DNA of 64,000 nt. Origin: Pseudonocardia sp. ICBG1293 (GTDB lineage Bacteria; Actinomycetota; Actinomycetes; Mycobacteriales; Pseudonocardiaceae). The translations under genes and the position numbers were made by a program. This document shows positions 26,289 through 35,062 of this stretch, one piece after another. Positions within the stretch are counted from its first letter, which is position 1. Every line of letters starts with the position of its first letter. The stretch is taken from the NCBI RefSeq assembly GCF_020131355.1, contig NZ_JAHLEL010000008.1, positions 248,001 to 312,000 on the forward strand, read 5' to 3'. The notes beneath the pieces were generated by a model, which was not told where the DNA came from, searched no databases, and worked only from the letters and a program-made list of their open reading frames with translations.

Positions 26289-28013
26289 TCACCAGGTGAA
26301 GGCGACCCCGGGGTCGTGCAGGACTGCGCCGACGTCGGCGAGGAACCGCGATCCCTCGGCACCGTCGACGAGCCGGTGGTCGAACGACAGCGCGAGCCGG
26401 CAGACGGTGCGCACGGCCAGCTCGCCGTCGACGACCCAGGGCGCGGGCTTGATCGAGCCCACCGCGAGGATCGCGGCCTCGCCGGGGTTGATGATCGGGG
26501 TCCCGGTGTCGACGCCGAACACACCGACGTTCGTGATCGTGAACGTCCCCCCGGCCAGGTCGGCCGGGGCGGTCCGGCCCGCACGGGCGGTGTCGGTGAG
26601 CGCCGTGAGGGCCTCGGCCATCCCGCGCAGGTCGAGGGTGTCGGCGTCGCGGATCGTGGGGACGACGAGGCCGCGCGGCGTCGCGGCGGCGATACCGAGC
26701 CGGACGCGAGCGTAGTAGACGATCTCGCCGGCGCGCTCGTCCCAGCTGGCGTTGATCACCGGGGTCCGCGCGGCGGCCAGGCAGGCGGCCCTGGCGACGA
26801 ACGCCAGCGGGGTCAGCTTGATCCCGGCGAACTCGCGCGAGGCCCGCAGCCGGTCGCGCAGGGCCATCATCGCGGTGACGTCGACGTCGAGGAACTCGGT
26901 GACGTGCGGCGCGGTGAACGCGCTCGCGACCATCGCGGCCGCGGTGGCCTTGCGGACACCGCGGATGGGCTCCCGCCGGTCCTCGGTGGGACGGGAGGTG
27001 GTCCCGCCCGCCGCGGCGACGCCCGGCCCGGTCGCGACGTGCGGCGCGGCCCCCGGGGTCGCGGCGGCCGTCACCGGAGCCCCCGTCCCGGCGACGCCCC
27101 CGGCCGCGGCGCCCGCCGTACCGGGGCCCCCGGCGGCGGCGGACCCGGCCACGGGCGCCACGGCCGACGGGGTGCCGACCCCCGGCGCACCGGTGGCGGC
27201 GACGTCCCCGGCGCCCCCCGGCCCGGCGCCGGCGGCCCCGGACGCGGCGGCGTGCACGTCGTCGCGGGTGATGCGGCCGTCCCGACCGGTCCCCGGCACC
27301 GCCCGCAGGTCGACGCCCAGCTCCCGCGCGAGCAGACGGACCGGCGGCGGGGCGAGGGGGACCTGGGCGGCCCGCAGGCCTGCCGCGTCGCCCCCGGCCC
27401 CCGCACCGGTGCCCCCGGACGGGCCGGTGGCCGGCACCGGAGCCGCCTGCTCGGGGGACCCGAGCGCCTGCTGGGGGGACGGAGCCCCCTCCTGACCGGT
27501 TCCCACTCCACCCGCGTCCCCGGCACCGGCCGCGCCGCCGGTGTCCCCGGCGGGAGCGGTGTCCACGGCGGGAGCGGTGTCCACGGCGGGAGCGGTCGAC
27601 GCAGCCGGGACGGTGTCCCCGGCCGGGGCGTCGCCGCCCGCGCCGCGCCGGGGCCGACGCCGGGCGGAGCCCTGCCGCGGCCCGTACCCGACCAGCGTCG
27701 CGATCCGCCCGTCCCTGCCTGCCTCCCCGATCTTCGCGCCGCCCTCGCCCGGGGCGTCCGGTGCGGCCGCGGGGGAGCCGGTGTCGATCGCGATGATCGG
27801 TGTCCCGACGGCGATCGTCACGCCCGGCTCGGCGAGCAGCTCGGCGACCGTCCCGGCCCACGGCGACGGCAGCTCCACCGCCGCCTTCGCCGTCTCGATC
27901 TCCACGATGACGTCGTTCACCGCGACCGTGTCGCCGGGCGCGACCCGCCAGCCGACGATCTCGGCCTCGGTGAGGCCCTCGCCGACGTCGGGCAGCGTGA
28001 AGTACTCAGGCAT
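26289..28013 (-). CDS. bkdC: Dihydrolipoamide acyltransferase (E2) of a 2-oxoacid dehydrogenase complex
   Basis: The 574-residue E2 has one lipoyl domain at residues 1-78 (lipoylated Lys in EIETAKAAVEL) and a peripheral subunit-binding domain around 230-265 (VRLLARELGVDLRAVPGTGRDGRITRDDV). The C-terminal catalytic domain carries the active-site segment LSFDHRLVDGAEGSRF near the end. Two Ala/Pro/Gly-rich linkers join them; one contains an 18-bp tandem repeat encoding APAVDT units (27541-27594). With the adjacent E1 alpha and beta genes it forms a branched-chain keto acid or pyruvate dehydrogenase complex. The E3 gene is not in the window. The symbol is a family-level guess. Confidence 0.85.
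   Translation of the reverse strand: MPEYFTLPDVGEGLTEAEIVGWRVAPGDTVAVNDVIVEIETAKAAVELPSPWAGTVAELLAEPGVTIAVGTPIIAIDTGSPAAAPDAPGEGGAKIGEAGRDGRIATLVGYGPRQGSARRRPRRGAGGDAPAGDTVPAASTAPAVDTAPAVDTAPAGDTGGAAGAGDAGGVGTGQEGAPSPQQALGSPEQAAPVPATGPSGGTGAGAGGDAAGLRAAQVPLAPPPVRLLARELGVDLRAVPGTGRDGRITRDDVHAAASGAAGAGPGGAGDVAATGAPGVGTPSAVAPVAGSAAAGGPGTAGAAAGGVAGTGAPVTAAATPGAAPHVATGPGVAAAGGTTSRPTEDRREPIRGVRKATAAAMVASAFTAPHVTEFLDVDVTAMMALRDRLRASREFAGIKLTPLAFVARAACLAAARTPVINASWDERAGEIVYYARVRLGIAAATPRGLVVPTIRDADTLDLRGMAEALTALTDTARAGRTAPADLAGGTFTITNVGVFGVDTGTPIINPGEAAILAVGSIKPAPWVVDGELAVRTVCRLALSFDHRLVDGAEGSRFLADVGAVLHDPGVAFTW
27541..27594. repeat. 18-bp tandem repeat in the E2 linker
   Basis: Three copies of an 18-bp unit (of the form GTGTCCACGGCGGGAGCG on the plus strand) lie in frame in the first inter-domain linker of E2 and encode APAVDT or APAGDT repeats. 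Copy number could vary without breaking the frame. Confidence 0.7.
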
Positions 28014-28022
28014 CTGCGGTCC

Positions 28023-29000
28023 TCACCAGGCCAGGGAACGGTCGACGGCGTCGAGCACCCGGTCCAGGTCCGGCAGGTACTCGTCCTCCAGCCGCGACGG
28101 CGGATAGGGCGTGTCGAACCCGGTCACCCGCAGCACCGGCGCCTCCAGCGAGAAGAAGCACTCCTGCTGGATCCGGGCGGCGACCTCGGAGGTCACCGAG
28201 GACTCCGCGGGCGCCTCGGACACCACGACCAGACGACCGGTCCGGCGCACCGAGTCCACGACCGGGCCCAGGTCCAGCGGCGACAACGAGCGCAGGTCGA
28301 CCACCTCGAGCTCGCGGCCCTCCTCGGCGGCCGCCGCGGCGGCGTCGAGACAGGTCCGCACCATCGGGCCGTAGGTGGCGACGGTGAGCGTCGAGCCGGC
28401 CCGCACCACCCGGGAGGAGTGCAGCGGGTACGCCGACGCCAGGTCGGTGCCCTCGAGCTCGCCCTTCTCCCAGTACCGGCGCTTCGGCTCGAAGAAGATC
28501 ACCGGGTCGTCGGAGACGATCGCCTGCTGGATCATCCAGTGCGCGTCCGACGGGGTCGAGCAGCTGACCACCTTCAGCCCCGCGACGTGCGCAAACAGCG
28601 ACTCGGGGGACTCGGAGTGGTGCTCGACCGCACCGATCCCGCCGCCGTAGGGGATCCGGACGACGACCGGCACCGGCACCCGGCCCTGCGTCCGGTACCG
28701 CAGCTTCGCCAGCTGGGACACGATCTGGTCGTAGCCGGGGAAGACGAACCCGTCGAACTGGATCTCGCAGACCGGGCGGAACCCGCGCACCGCGAGCCCG
28801 ATCGCGGCGCCGATGATCCCGGACTCCGACAGCGGGGTGTCGAGCACGCGCTGCTCGCCGAAGTCCTTCTGCAGCCCGTCGGTGATGCGGAAGACGCCGC
28901 CGAGCCTCCCCACGTCCTCGCCCATGATCAGGACCTTGGGGTCGCGCTCCATCGCGGCGCGCAGGCCGTCGTTGAGTGCTCGGGCCATCGTGGTCGGCAC
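28023..29000 (-). CDS. bkdB: 2-oxoacid dehydrogenase E1 component, beta subunit
   Basis: The 325-residue protein is a typical E1 beta subunit. It starts with TMARALNDGLRAAMERDPKVLIMGEDVGRLGGVFR and has EIQFDGFVFPGYDQIVSQLAKLRYR. The middle IPYGGGIGAVEHHSESPESLFAHVAGLKVV contains the residues that pack against thiamine diphosphate, and the transketolase C-terminal domain ends DRVLDAVDRSLAW. It decarboxylates 2-oxoacids together with E1 alpha. AGGAGG lies upstream of the GTG start at 29000, three bases after the E1 alpha stop, so the subunits are translated from one operon. Confidence 0.9.
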   Translation of the reverse strand: MPTTMARALNDGLRAAMERDPKVLIMGEDVGRLGGVFRITDGLQKDFGEQRVLDTPLSESGIIGAAIGLAVRGFRPVCEIQFDGFVFPGYDQIVSQLAKLRYRTQGRVPVPVVVRIPYGGGIGAVEHHSESPESLFAHVAGLKVVSCSTPSDAHWMIQQAIVSDDPVIFFEPKRRYWEKGELEGTDLASAYPLHSSRVVRAGSTLTVATYGPMVRTCLDAAAAAAEEGRELEVVDLRSLSPLDLGPVVDSVRRTGRLVVVSEAPAESSVTSEVAARIQQECFFSLEAPVLRVTGFDTPYPPSRLEDEYLPDLDRVLDAVDRSLAW

Positions 29001-29003
29001 GGC

Positions 29004-30191
29004 TCAGCCCTCCTGGTCGACGAACGACGCGTGGTAGGCCAGGAACTCCTCGCGCTGGCGCTCCACCGTCGGCGACGCCTCGGCGTAGACCTGCGAGAAC
29101 ATCCGCTCCGGACCGGGCTGGGGCATGGCCCGGCAGAAGGCGCGCATCCGCTCGCCCAGCGCGTCGGCCTCGGCCTCGACGGCGTCGAAGAAGTCGGCGC
29201 CGACGCCGTGCCGCCGGGCCAGATGCACCCGGACCCGCTCGATGGGGTCCTTGAGCTTCCACAGCTCGACCTCGTCGGCCAGCCGGTAGCGGGTCGCGTC
29301 GTCGGAGGTGGTGTGGGAGTCCATCCGGTAGGTGAACGCCTCGATCAGCACCGGGCCGTTGCCGGTGCGGCACTCGTCGAGTGCCCAGCGGGTGACGGCG
29401 AGGCAGGCGAGCACGTCGTTGCCGTCGACGCGGACGCCGGGGAAGCCGTAGCCGCGGGCACGCTGGTAGAGCGGCACCCGGGTCTGGCGCTCGGCCGGCA
29501 CCGAGATCGCCCACTGGTTGTTCTGGCAGAAGAAGACCAGCGGCGCGTCGTAGGCCGCGGCCCAGACGAAGCCCTCGTGCACGTCGCCCTGGCTGGTGGC
29601 GCCGTCACCGAAGTAGCAGATGGTGGCCTCACCGGTCTCGCGGTCGCCCACCTTGGACTCGAAGCGCTGGCCCATCGCGTAGCCGGCGGCGGTGAGGCAC
29701 TGGTTGCCGATGACGATCGTGTACGGATGGAACCGGGTCGCGACCGGGTCCCAGGTGCCGTGGTCGGTGCCGCGGAAGATGCCGAGCAGCTCGGTCGGGT
29801 CGACCCCGCGGCACCAGGCGACGCCGTGCTCGCGGTAGCTGGGGAAGCACATGTCCTCGGGCGCGAGCGCACGGCCGGAGCCGACCTGCGCGGCCTCCTG
29901 GCCCAGCAGCGGGACCCACAGCCCGAGCTCACCCTGACGCTGCAGCGCGTTGCCCTCGCGGTCGGCGCGCCGGACCAGGACGAGGTCGCGGTAGAGCGAC
30001 TGCAGGTCCTGCGCCGTGATGTCGGCGGTGTACCGGTCGAAGCGCTCGTCGTGGACGCGCTCCCCCTCCGGGGTGAGCAGCTGCACGAGCTCCGGTCCGC
30101 CCTCGTCGACGCCCTTCAGCCCGGCGACGACCTGGTCGTGGCTGGGCCGCGACCGCGGGTCGGTCGGTATCCACGCCTGGGGTTCGTCCAC
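29004..30191 (-). CDS. bkdA: 2-oxoacid dehydrogenase E1 component, alpha subunit
   Basis: The 395-residue E1 alpha has the thiamine diphosphate motif from GDGATSQGDVHEG to NNQWAIS around residues 200-240, the phosphorylation-loop-like TYRMDSHTTSDDATRYR region, and LGQEAAQVGSGRAL. It forms the alpha2beta2 decarboxylase with the next gene; its length and HTTSDD motif favour branched-chain or pyruvate substrates. The GTG at 30191 has an AGGAGG site six bases upstream, better supported than the in-frame ATG seven codons earlier. Confidence 0.9.
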   Translation of the reverse strand: MDEPQAWIPTDPRSRPSHDQVVAGLKGVDEGGPELVQLLTPEGERVHDERFDRYTADITAQDLQSLYRDLVLVRRADREGNALQRQGELGLWVPLLGQEAAQVGSGRALAPEDMCFPSYREHGVAWCRGVDPTELLGIFRGTDHGTWDPVATRFHPYTIVIGNQCLTAAGYAMGQRFESKVGDRETGEATICYFGDGATSQGDVHEGFVWAAAYDAPLVFFCQNNQWAISVPAERQTRVPLYQRARGYGFPGVRVDGNDVLACLAVTRWALDECRTGNGPVLIEAFTYRMDSHTTSDDATRYRLADEVELWKLKDPIERVRVHLARRHGVGADFFDAVEAEADALGERMRAFCRAMPQPGPERMFSQVYAEASPTVERQREEFLAYHASFVDQEG

Positions 30192-30417
30192 GGCAGACCT
30201 CCTCGGTCGCACCGGGCGGGGTCACGCCCGGAAGCGTCGGCTCCGGGACCGTGCGGGTGGTGCGGGCCCGGGACGCGCTGGCGCGTCACCGCCGATCCTG
30301 GCACGCCACCGGCCCCGAGGAGAACCGGTGCCGCGCAGGTCGACGGGTGGACGACGGACCATCGGACGTCCACATACGACGGTCCCGGCACCCGGCCGGG
30401 ACCGTCGTGGGCGGCAC

Positions 30418-30783
30418 TCAGGCGCCGTGCGGACGCTGCGGGTCCGGCGGCGGGAACGCCGGGGGCTGCTGCGGGGTGCGCTGCGTCGGCGCGTCCGCAC
30501 CACCCGCCGGGTACGGCGGGTTCCCCGCGGCCGGGCGGCCCGGGGCGGGCGGGGTGGTGCCCGGCGCGCCGTAGCCGTAGCCGGGCTGCGGGATGCCCGC
30601 GGCGTCCTTCGCCTTGCGGGCGGCACCGGCGATCTGGTTGGTGTACCTGCCCTTGGTCTGCTTGTCGACGAACTGGGCGGCGGAGTCGAGGGCCTTGCCC
30701 GCCTTGTCCGGGTTGGACCGGGCGTAGCGGCGGGCGGCCTCGACCGCTCCGGCCAGGACGGTGAGTCTGCGGAACAGCGACAT
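30418..30783 (-). CDS. Antitoxin-like (MT0933/Rv0909 family) small protein
   Basis: The 121-residue protein begins with MSLFRRLTVLAGAVEAARRYARSNPDKAGKALDSAA and then a Lys-rich helix QFVDKQTKGRYTNQIAGAARKAKDAAG. This is the pattern of the actinobacterial family annotated as antitoxin (Rv0909-like). The last 50 residues are Pro/Gly-rich and disordered. No toxin gene is adjacent, so it may not act as an antitoxin here. GGAGG precedes the ATG at 30783. Confidence 0.7.
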   Translation of the reverse strand: MSLFRRLTVLAGAVEAARRYARSNPDKAGKALDSAAQFVDKQTKGRYTNQIAGAARKAKDAAGIPQPGYGYGAPGTTPPAPGRPAAGNPPYPAGGADAPTQRTPQQPPAFPPPDPQRPHGA

Positions 30784-30992
30784 CGTCGAGGACCTCCGTG
30801 ACGAATGCGGCACCGCGTCGGACCGCGGCGCTGGGTCGTCGCACCAACAGTAGGCGAACGGGCACGGACCGGCGCGGCGTTCCACCGTCGTGGGACGAGC
30901 ACGTAACGGATCGGCCGTGCGGGCGGCGCGGACCCGCCGACAGGTGGCAGGATCCCCGCCGTTCGACCCCGCCTCACCTGGAAGGCAACCGC

Positions 30993-31928
30993 ATGACGAC
31001 CGCGAGGACCCGCAGTGTCCGCTCCCTGACCGGGATCGCACTGTCCGCACTGACCGCACTGGTCCTGACCGGCTGTGGTGCCGGCGGCGACGGCAGCGGG
31101 GGAGGTGGCTCCGCCGGGGCCACCGGCACCGACGCACCGATCCCGGCCGTCGCCAAGGACGACCGGCTCGCCGCCCTGGTCCCCGACGAGGTCAAGCAGG
31201 ACGGCACGTGGGTCGTCGGCACCGACCCGACCTACCCGCCGAACGAGTTCACCGCGCCCGACGGCACGACGATCATCGGCATGGAGGTGGACCTCGGCAA
31301 CGCCGTCGCCCAGAAGCTGGGGCTGACCGCGAGGTTCGAGCAGAGCCAGTTCTCCGGGATCATCCCGGGCATCACCGGCGGTCGCTACGAGGCGGGCATC
31401 TCGTCGTTCACCATCAACTCCGAGCGCACCCAGGTCCTCGACATGGTCGGCTACTTCTCCGCGGGCACCAGCCTCGCGACCCGTAAGGGGAACCCGGACG
31501 GGATCGACCCGAACGACCTCTGCGGCAAGGCGATCGGCGTCCAGCAGGGCACCGTGCAGGTCGAGGACGTGCAGGCCCGCAGCACGAAGTGCACCGACGA
31601 GGGCAAGCCGGCCGTCCAGATCACCGAGCTGCAGGCGCAGACCGACGTGACGCTCGCGCTGAACTCGAACCGGATCGTCGCGATGCTCGCCGACTCCCCG
31701 GTCGCCGCCTACGCGCAGACCACCACCGACGGTGCGGTCGAGGTCGTCGGCGAGCCCTACGACACCGCGCCGTACGGCATCGCGATCAAGAAGAACGACG
31801 GGCAGTACGCGCAGGCCGTGCAGGGCGCGGTCCAGTCGCTGATCGACGACGGCACCTACCGGCAGATCCTCGACAAGTGGAACGTCGGCAACGGCGCGAT
31901 CCCCACGTCCTCGGTGAACGGTGGCTGA
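30993..31928 (+). CDS. ABC transporter substrate-binding lipoprotein, polar amino acid type
   Basis: The 311-residue protein carries a lipoprotein signal (LTALVLTG then Cys at the lipobox, residue 28) followed by a Gly/Ser linker. Its family-3 solute-binding domain contains WVVGTDPTYPPNEF, GMEVDLGNAVAQKLG, GRYEAGISSFTINSERTQ and APYGIAIKKNDG. This family delivers polar or charged amino acids to the permease. GGAAGG lies seven bases before the ATG. It overlaps the permease gene by 8 bp, and the three genes form one operon. Confidence 0.85.
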   Translation: MTTARTRSVRSLTGIALSALTALVLTGCGAGGDGSGGGGSAGATGTDAPIPAVAKDDRLAALVPDEVKQDGTWVVGTDPTYPPNEFTAPDGTTIIGMEVDLGNAVAQKLGLTARFEQSQFSGIIPGITGGRYEAGISSFTINSERTQVLDMVGYFSAGTSLATRKGNPDGIDPNDLCGKAIGVQQGTVQVEDVQARSTKCTDEGKPAVQITELQAQTDVTLALNSNRIVAMLADSPVAAYAQTTTDGAVEVVGEPYDTAPYGIAIKKNDGQYAQAVQGAVQSLIDDGTYRQILDKWNVGNGAIPTSSVNGG

Positions 31929-32841
31929 GCCGGCGACCACCGGCGCCCGCCCCGAGCCCCGCGACGCGATCGGGGTCCGGCACCCCGGACGGTGGGTCGC
32001 GATCGCGGTGCTCGTGGTCCTGGGCGCGATGCTGGTCAACTCGCTGCTGACCAACGAGAACTTCGGCTGGCCGGTGGTCGCGCAGTACCTGTTCGCGGCC
32101 CCGGTGCTGAACGGGCTCGCGAACACCCTGGTGCTGACCGTGCTGTCGATGCTGATCGGCATCGTCGGCGGGATCGGGCTGGCGGTGATGCGGCTGTCGC
32201 CGAACCCGGTGCTGTCCGGGGTGTCCGGGGTCTACCTGTGGCTGTTCCGCGGCACCCCGCTGATCGCGCAGCTGCTGTTCTGGAGCTTCCTGTCCTCGCT
32301 CTACCCGAACCTGTCGCTGGGCATCCCGTTCGGCCCGGAGTTCGTCGTGTTCGACACGAACTCGCTGATCACGCCGTTCCTGGCGTGCCTGCTGGGCCTC
32401 GGGCTGAACGAGGCCGCCTACATGGCCGAGATCGTGCGCGGCGGGATCCAGTCCGTCGACCAGGGCCAGAGCGAGGCCGCCGGGGCGCTCGGCATGACCC
32501 GCGCGCAGACCCTGCGCCGGGTCGTCCTCCCGCAGGCGATGCGGGTGATCATCCCGCCGACCGGCAACGAGACGATCGGCATGTTGAAGACGACGTCGCT
32601 GGTCGTCGTGATCGGCTACACCGACCTGCTCACCTCGGTGCAGCGGATCTACTCGACGAACTTCCAGACCATCCCGCTGCTCATCGTGGCCGCGGCCTGG
32701 TACCTGCTGCTGACCTCGCTGCTCACCGCCGGGCAGCGCGTCGTCGAACGCCGCTACGGCCGCGGTGTGGCCGGGGCGGTCACCGAGGCGACCCCGCTGG
32801 TGCGACTGTTCTCGTTCCGGACCGGAGGGAAGACCTCGTGA
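31921..32841 (+). CDS. ABC transporter permease, polar amino acid (HisM/GlnP) type
   Basis: The 306-residue membrane protein has an N-terminal helix, the [23 protein letters not shown] core, [20 protein letters not shown], and the EAA loop [22 protein letters not shown] that contacts the ATPase. It lacks a clear second permease partner gene nearby, so it may act as a homodimer. Its GTG start lies inside the end of the binding-protein gene and its stop overlaps the ATPase start (GTGA). Confidence 0.9.
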   Translation: MAEPATTGARPEPRDAIGVRHPGRWVAIAVLVVLGAMLVNSLLTNENFGWPVVAQYLFAAPVLNGLANTLVLTVLSMLIGIVGGIGLAVMRLSPNPVLSGVSGVYLWLFRGTPLIAQLLFWSFLSSLYPNLSLGIPFGPEFVVFDTNSLITPFLACLLGLGLNEAAYMAEIVRGGIQSVDQGQSEAAGALGMTRAQTLRRVVLPQAMRVIIPPTGNETIGMLKTTSLVVVIGYTDLLTSVQRIYSTNFQTIPLLIVAAAWYLLLTSLLTAGQRVVERRYGRGVAGAVTEATPLVRLFSFRTGGKTS

Positions 32842-33599
32842 CCCCGATGGTGCGGGCCGAGTCCGTCGGCAAGAGCTTCGGCGACGTCGAGGTGCTGCGC
32901 GGCGTGGACCTCGTCGTCGAGCCGGGGCAGGTGTGCTGCGTGATCGGGCCGTCCGGCTCGGGCAAGTCGACCCTGCTGCGCTGCATCAACCACCTGGAGA
33001 CCATCGACACCGGACGGCTGTGGGTCGACGGTGAGCTGATGGGGCTGCGCGAGGAGAACGGGAAGCTCTACCGGCTCCGCGACTCCGCGCTCGGCCGGCA
33101 GCGCCGCGAGGTCGGCATGGTGTTCCAGCGCTTCAACCTGTTCCCGCACCGCACCGCGGCGGAGAACGTGATGGAGGCGCCGGTCGTCGTACGCCGCGAG
33201 TCCCGGGCGGCCGCGCGCGAGCGGGCGGTCGAGCTGCTCACCCGGGTCGGGCTCGGCGACCGCGCCGACGCCTACCCCGCGCAGCTGTCCGGCGGGCAGC
33301 AGCAGCGGGTCGCGATCGCCAGGGCGCTGGCCATGCGGCCCAAGCTGATGCTGTTCGACGAGCCCACCTCGGCGCTGGACCCCGAGCTGGTCGGCGAGGT
33401 CCTCGACGTGATGCGCGAGCTGGCCCGCGAGGGCATGACGATGGTCGTCGTGACCCACGAGATGGGCTTCGCCCAGGAGGTCGGCGACAGCCTGGTCTTC
33501 ATGGACGACGGCCGCATCGTCGAGTCCGGGGACCCGCGGGCGGTGCTGTCCGACCCGCAGGAGGACCGCACCCGCGCGTTCCTGTCGAAGGTGCTCTGA
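32838..33599 (+). CDS. ABC transporter ATP-binding protein, polar amino acid type
   Basis: The 253-residue ATPase has Walker [10 protein letters not shown], the Q-loop region [10 protein letters not shown], signature LSGGQQQR, Walker [13 protein letters not shown] and the H-loop [10 protein letters not shown]. The order and the FNLFPH motif place it with GlnQ/HisP-type ATPases. The GTG at 32838 overlaps the permease stop and has GGAGGGA about eight bases upstream; an ATG three codons later is an alternative. Confidence 0.9.
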   Translation: MTPMVRAESVGKSFGDVEVLRGVDLVVEPGQVCCVIGPSGSGKSTLLRCINHLETIDTGRLWVDGELMGLREENGKLYRLRDSALGRQRREVGMVFQRFNLFPHRTAAENVMEAPVVVRRESRAAARERAVELLTRVGLGDRADAYPAQLSGGQQQRVAIARALAMRPKLMLFDEPTSALDPELVGEVLDVMRELAREGMTMVVVTHEMGFAQEVGDSLVFMDDGRIVESGDPRAVLSDPQEDRTRAFLSKVL

Positions 33600-33639
33600 A
33601 CGGTCGGGCGCGGGCCGCGCCCGGGGTTAGCATCCGGGG

Positions 33640-34578
33640 ATGTTCACCGCGGTGGCCTCCTCGTTCGACGAGTGGAGCGCGATCGCGGACACCGGTTTCG
33701 TCCCGCTCCGGGTCCGGCCGCCGGTCACCGGGCCGTCCGGGTTCCACGGCGAGATCACCGGGTGCCCCGTCGACGGCCGGGTGGGGGTGTCCCGGATCGC
33801 CGCCGCCCCGTGCCGGATGACCCGGTCCGGGTCGACGGACGACGCACCGGACACGCTCTTCCTGTCGATCCAGCGCAGCGGCGCGCTACGGGTGACCCAG
33901 GCGGGGCGGGTCGCCAGGGCCGTCGCCGGGGAGGCCGTGCTGTACCGCAGCCGTGACCGGCTGTCCCTGGTCTGCGAGGAGTCCACGTCCTGCGTGACGG
34001 TGCAGGTGACCGGGGAGTGCGCGGAGCTCGGCGGAGCGGCCGTGGCCGCCGGGCTGGCGCGGACCATCCCGGCCGCGACGCCGGCGCTGCGTGTGCTGGC
34101 CGCGACCCTCGGCCCGCTCGGGCGGACCGCCGGCGACCTCGACCCCGTCCCGGCCGCCCGGATGTCGTCCGCGGTGCTGGAGATGCTCGGCGCCCTGCTC
34201 GGCTCGCTCGGCGGCACCGAGACGCTCCCGACCGGCCCGGTCGCCCTCGCCGCGACGATGCAACGGTTCGTCCTGGACCACCTCACCGACCCCGATATCT
34301 CCGTCGACACCGTCGCGCGGCGCTTCGGGGTCTCCGGCCGCCACGTCACCCGGGTGTTCGCCGACGCGGGCCGCCCGCCACCCGCCACGTTCCTGCGCGA
34401 GGAGCGGCTGCGGCGGGCCGCCCGGCTGCTCGACGGGGAGCACCGCCCGACGGTCGCCGCCGTCGCCGCCCGGTGCGGGTTCGCCGACACGACGACCTTC
34501 ACCCGGGCGTTCCGGCGCCGGTACGGGGTCACCCCGGGAGCGTGGGGCCGCCCGGGTGAGGGGTCCCCGCGGCGGTGA
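33640..34578 (+). CDS. AraC-family transcriptional regulator
   Basis: The 312-residue protein has an N-terminal AraC-binding-like sensor domain (FLSIQRSGALRVTQAGR and EAVLYRSRDRLSLVCEE) and a C-terminal pair of HTHs. The C-terminal part includes ISVDTVARRFGVSGRHVTRVFADAGRPP followed by the second-HTH segment VAAVAARCGFADTTTFTRAFRRRYGVTPGAW. It likely senses a small ligand and controls adjacent genes, perhaps the ABC transporter upstream or the SCO/dehydratase pair. Its last 50 bp overlap the end of the convergent SCO gene. Confidence 0.85.
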   Translation: MFTAVASSFDEWSAIADTGFVPLRVRPPVTGPSGFHGEITGCPVDGRVGVSRIAAAPCRMTRSGSTDDAPDTLFLSIQRSGALRVTQAGRVARAVAGEAVLYRSRDRLSLVCEESTSCVTVQVTGECAELGGAAVAAGLARTIPAATPALRVLAATLGPLGRTAGDLDPVPAARMSSAVLEMLGALLGSLGGTETLPTGPVALAATMQRFVLDHLTDPDISVDTVARRFGVSGRHVTRVFADAGRPPPATFLREERLRRAARLLDGEHRPTVAAVAARCGFADTTTFTRAFRRRYGVTPGAWGRPGEGSPRR

Positions 34579-35062
34579 GCACCGTGGTGAGATCGGCGGC
34601 GATCCCGGCGGCGTCCCGGGTGTCCGGCCAGAACCGGACCGGGGTCGCGGCGGGGTCGAGCAGGTAGGTCATCGCCGTGTGCGCGACGTCGTAGCCCGTC
34701 GGGGTGTCGCGGCGGCGGGTGAAGACCCGGAACGCCGCGGCCGCGTCGGCGGTCTGCTCCGCGGTGCCGGTGAGCCCGGTGAACCGGGGGTGGGTGGACC
34801 CGAGGTGGCTCCGCAGCCGGTCCGGGGTGTCCCGCCCGGGATCGACCGTGATGTAGAGCGGGACCACGGCGGCGGCCGTCCCGCCCAGCCGGTCGAGCAC
34901 GTCGTCGAGCAGGCTCAGTGCGCGGGGGCAGACCACCCGGCACGCGGTGAACCCGAACCGGACCAGCTGCCAGCGCCCGCGGTAGCTCGCCTCGGTGACG
35001 CCGACGCCGTGGTGGTCCACCAGGGAGTAGGTGGCGCGGATCGGCGGCCCGGTCACGGTCAC
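34529..35062 (-). CDS. SCO1/SenC-family protein
   Basis: The 177-residue protein has the thioredoxin-like SCO fold with the copper-binding CRVVCP motif (Cys41 and Cys45) and the later His128 in AHTAMTYLLDP. SCO proteins usually sit outside the membrane and load copper into cytochrome oxidase or act as thiol oxidoreductases. This one has no signal peptide or membrane anchor in the reading frame, which is odd. Its GTG start overlaps the stop of the linalool dehydratase-like gene (GTGA), so the two proteins are made together. No cytochrome oxidase gene is nearby. Confidence 0.75.
   Translation of the reverse strand: MTVTGPPIRATYSLVDHHGVGVTEASYRGRWQLVRFGFTACRVVCPRALSLLDDVLDRLGGTAAAVVPLYITVDPGRDTPDRLRSHLGSTHPRFTGLTGTAEQTADAAAAFRVFTRRRDTPTGYDVAHTAMTYLLDPAATPVRFWPDTRDAAGIAADLTTVLTAAGTPHPGGPTLPG

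Noticed and set aside
26316..30764. A 1482-codon open frame on the plus strand
   Set aside because: It is antisense to the E1/E2 dehydrogenase operon and has no domain structure, again a GC-driven shadow.
30418..30783. A toxin-antitoxin system at the Rv0909-like gene
   Set aside because: No toxin-like gene is adjacent; the neighbours are the dehydrogenase operon and an ABC transporter.
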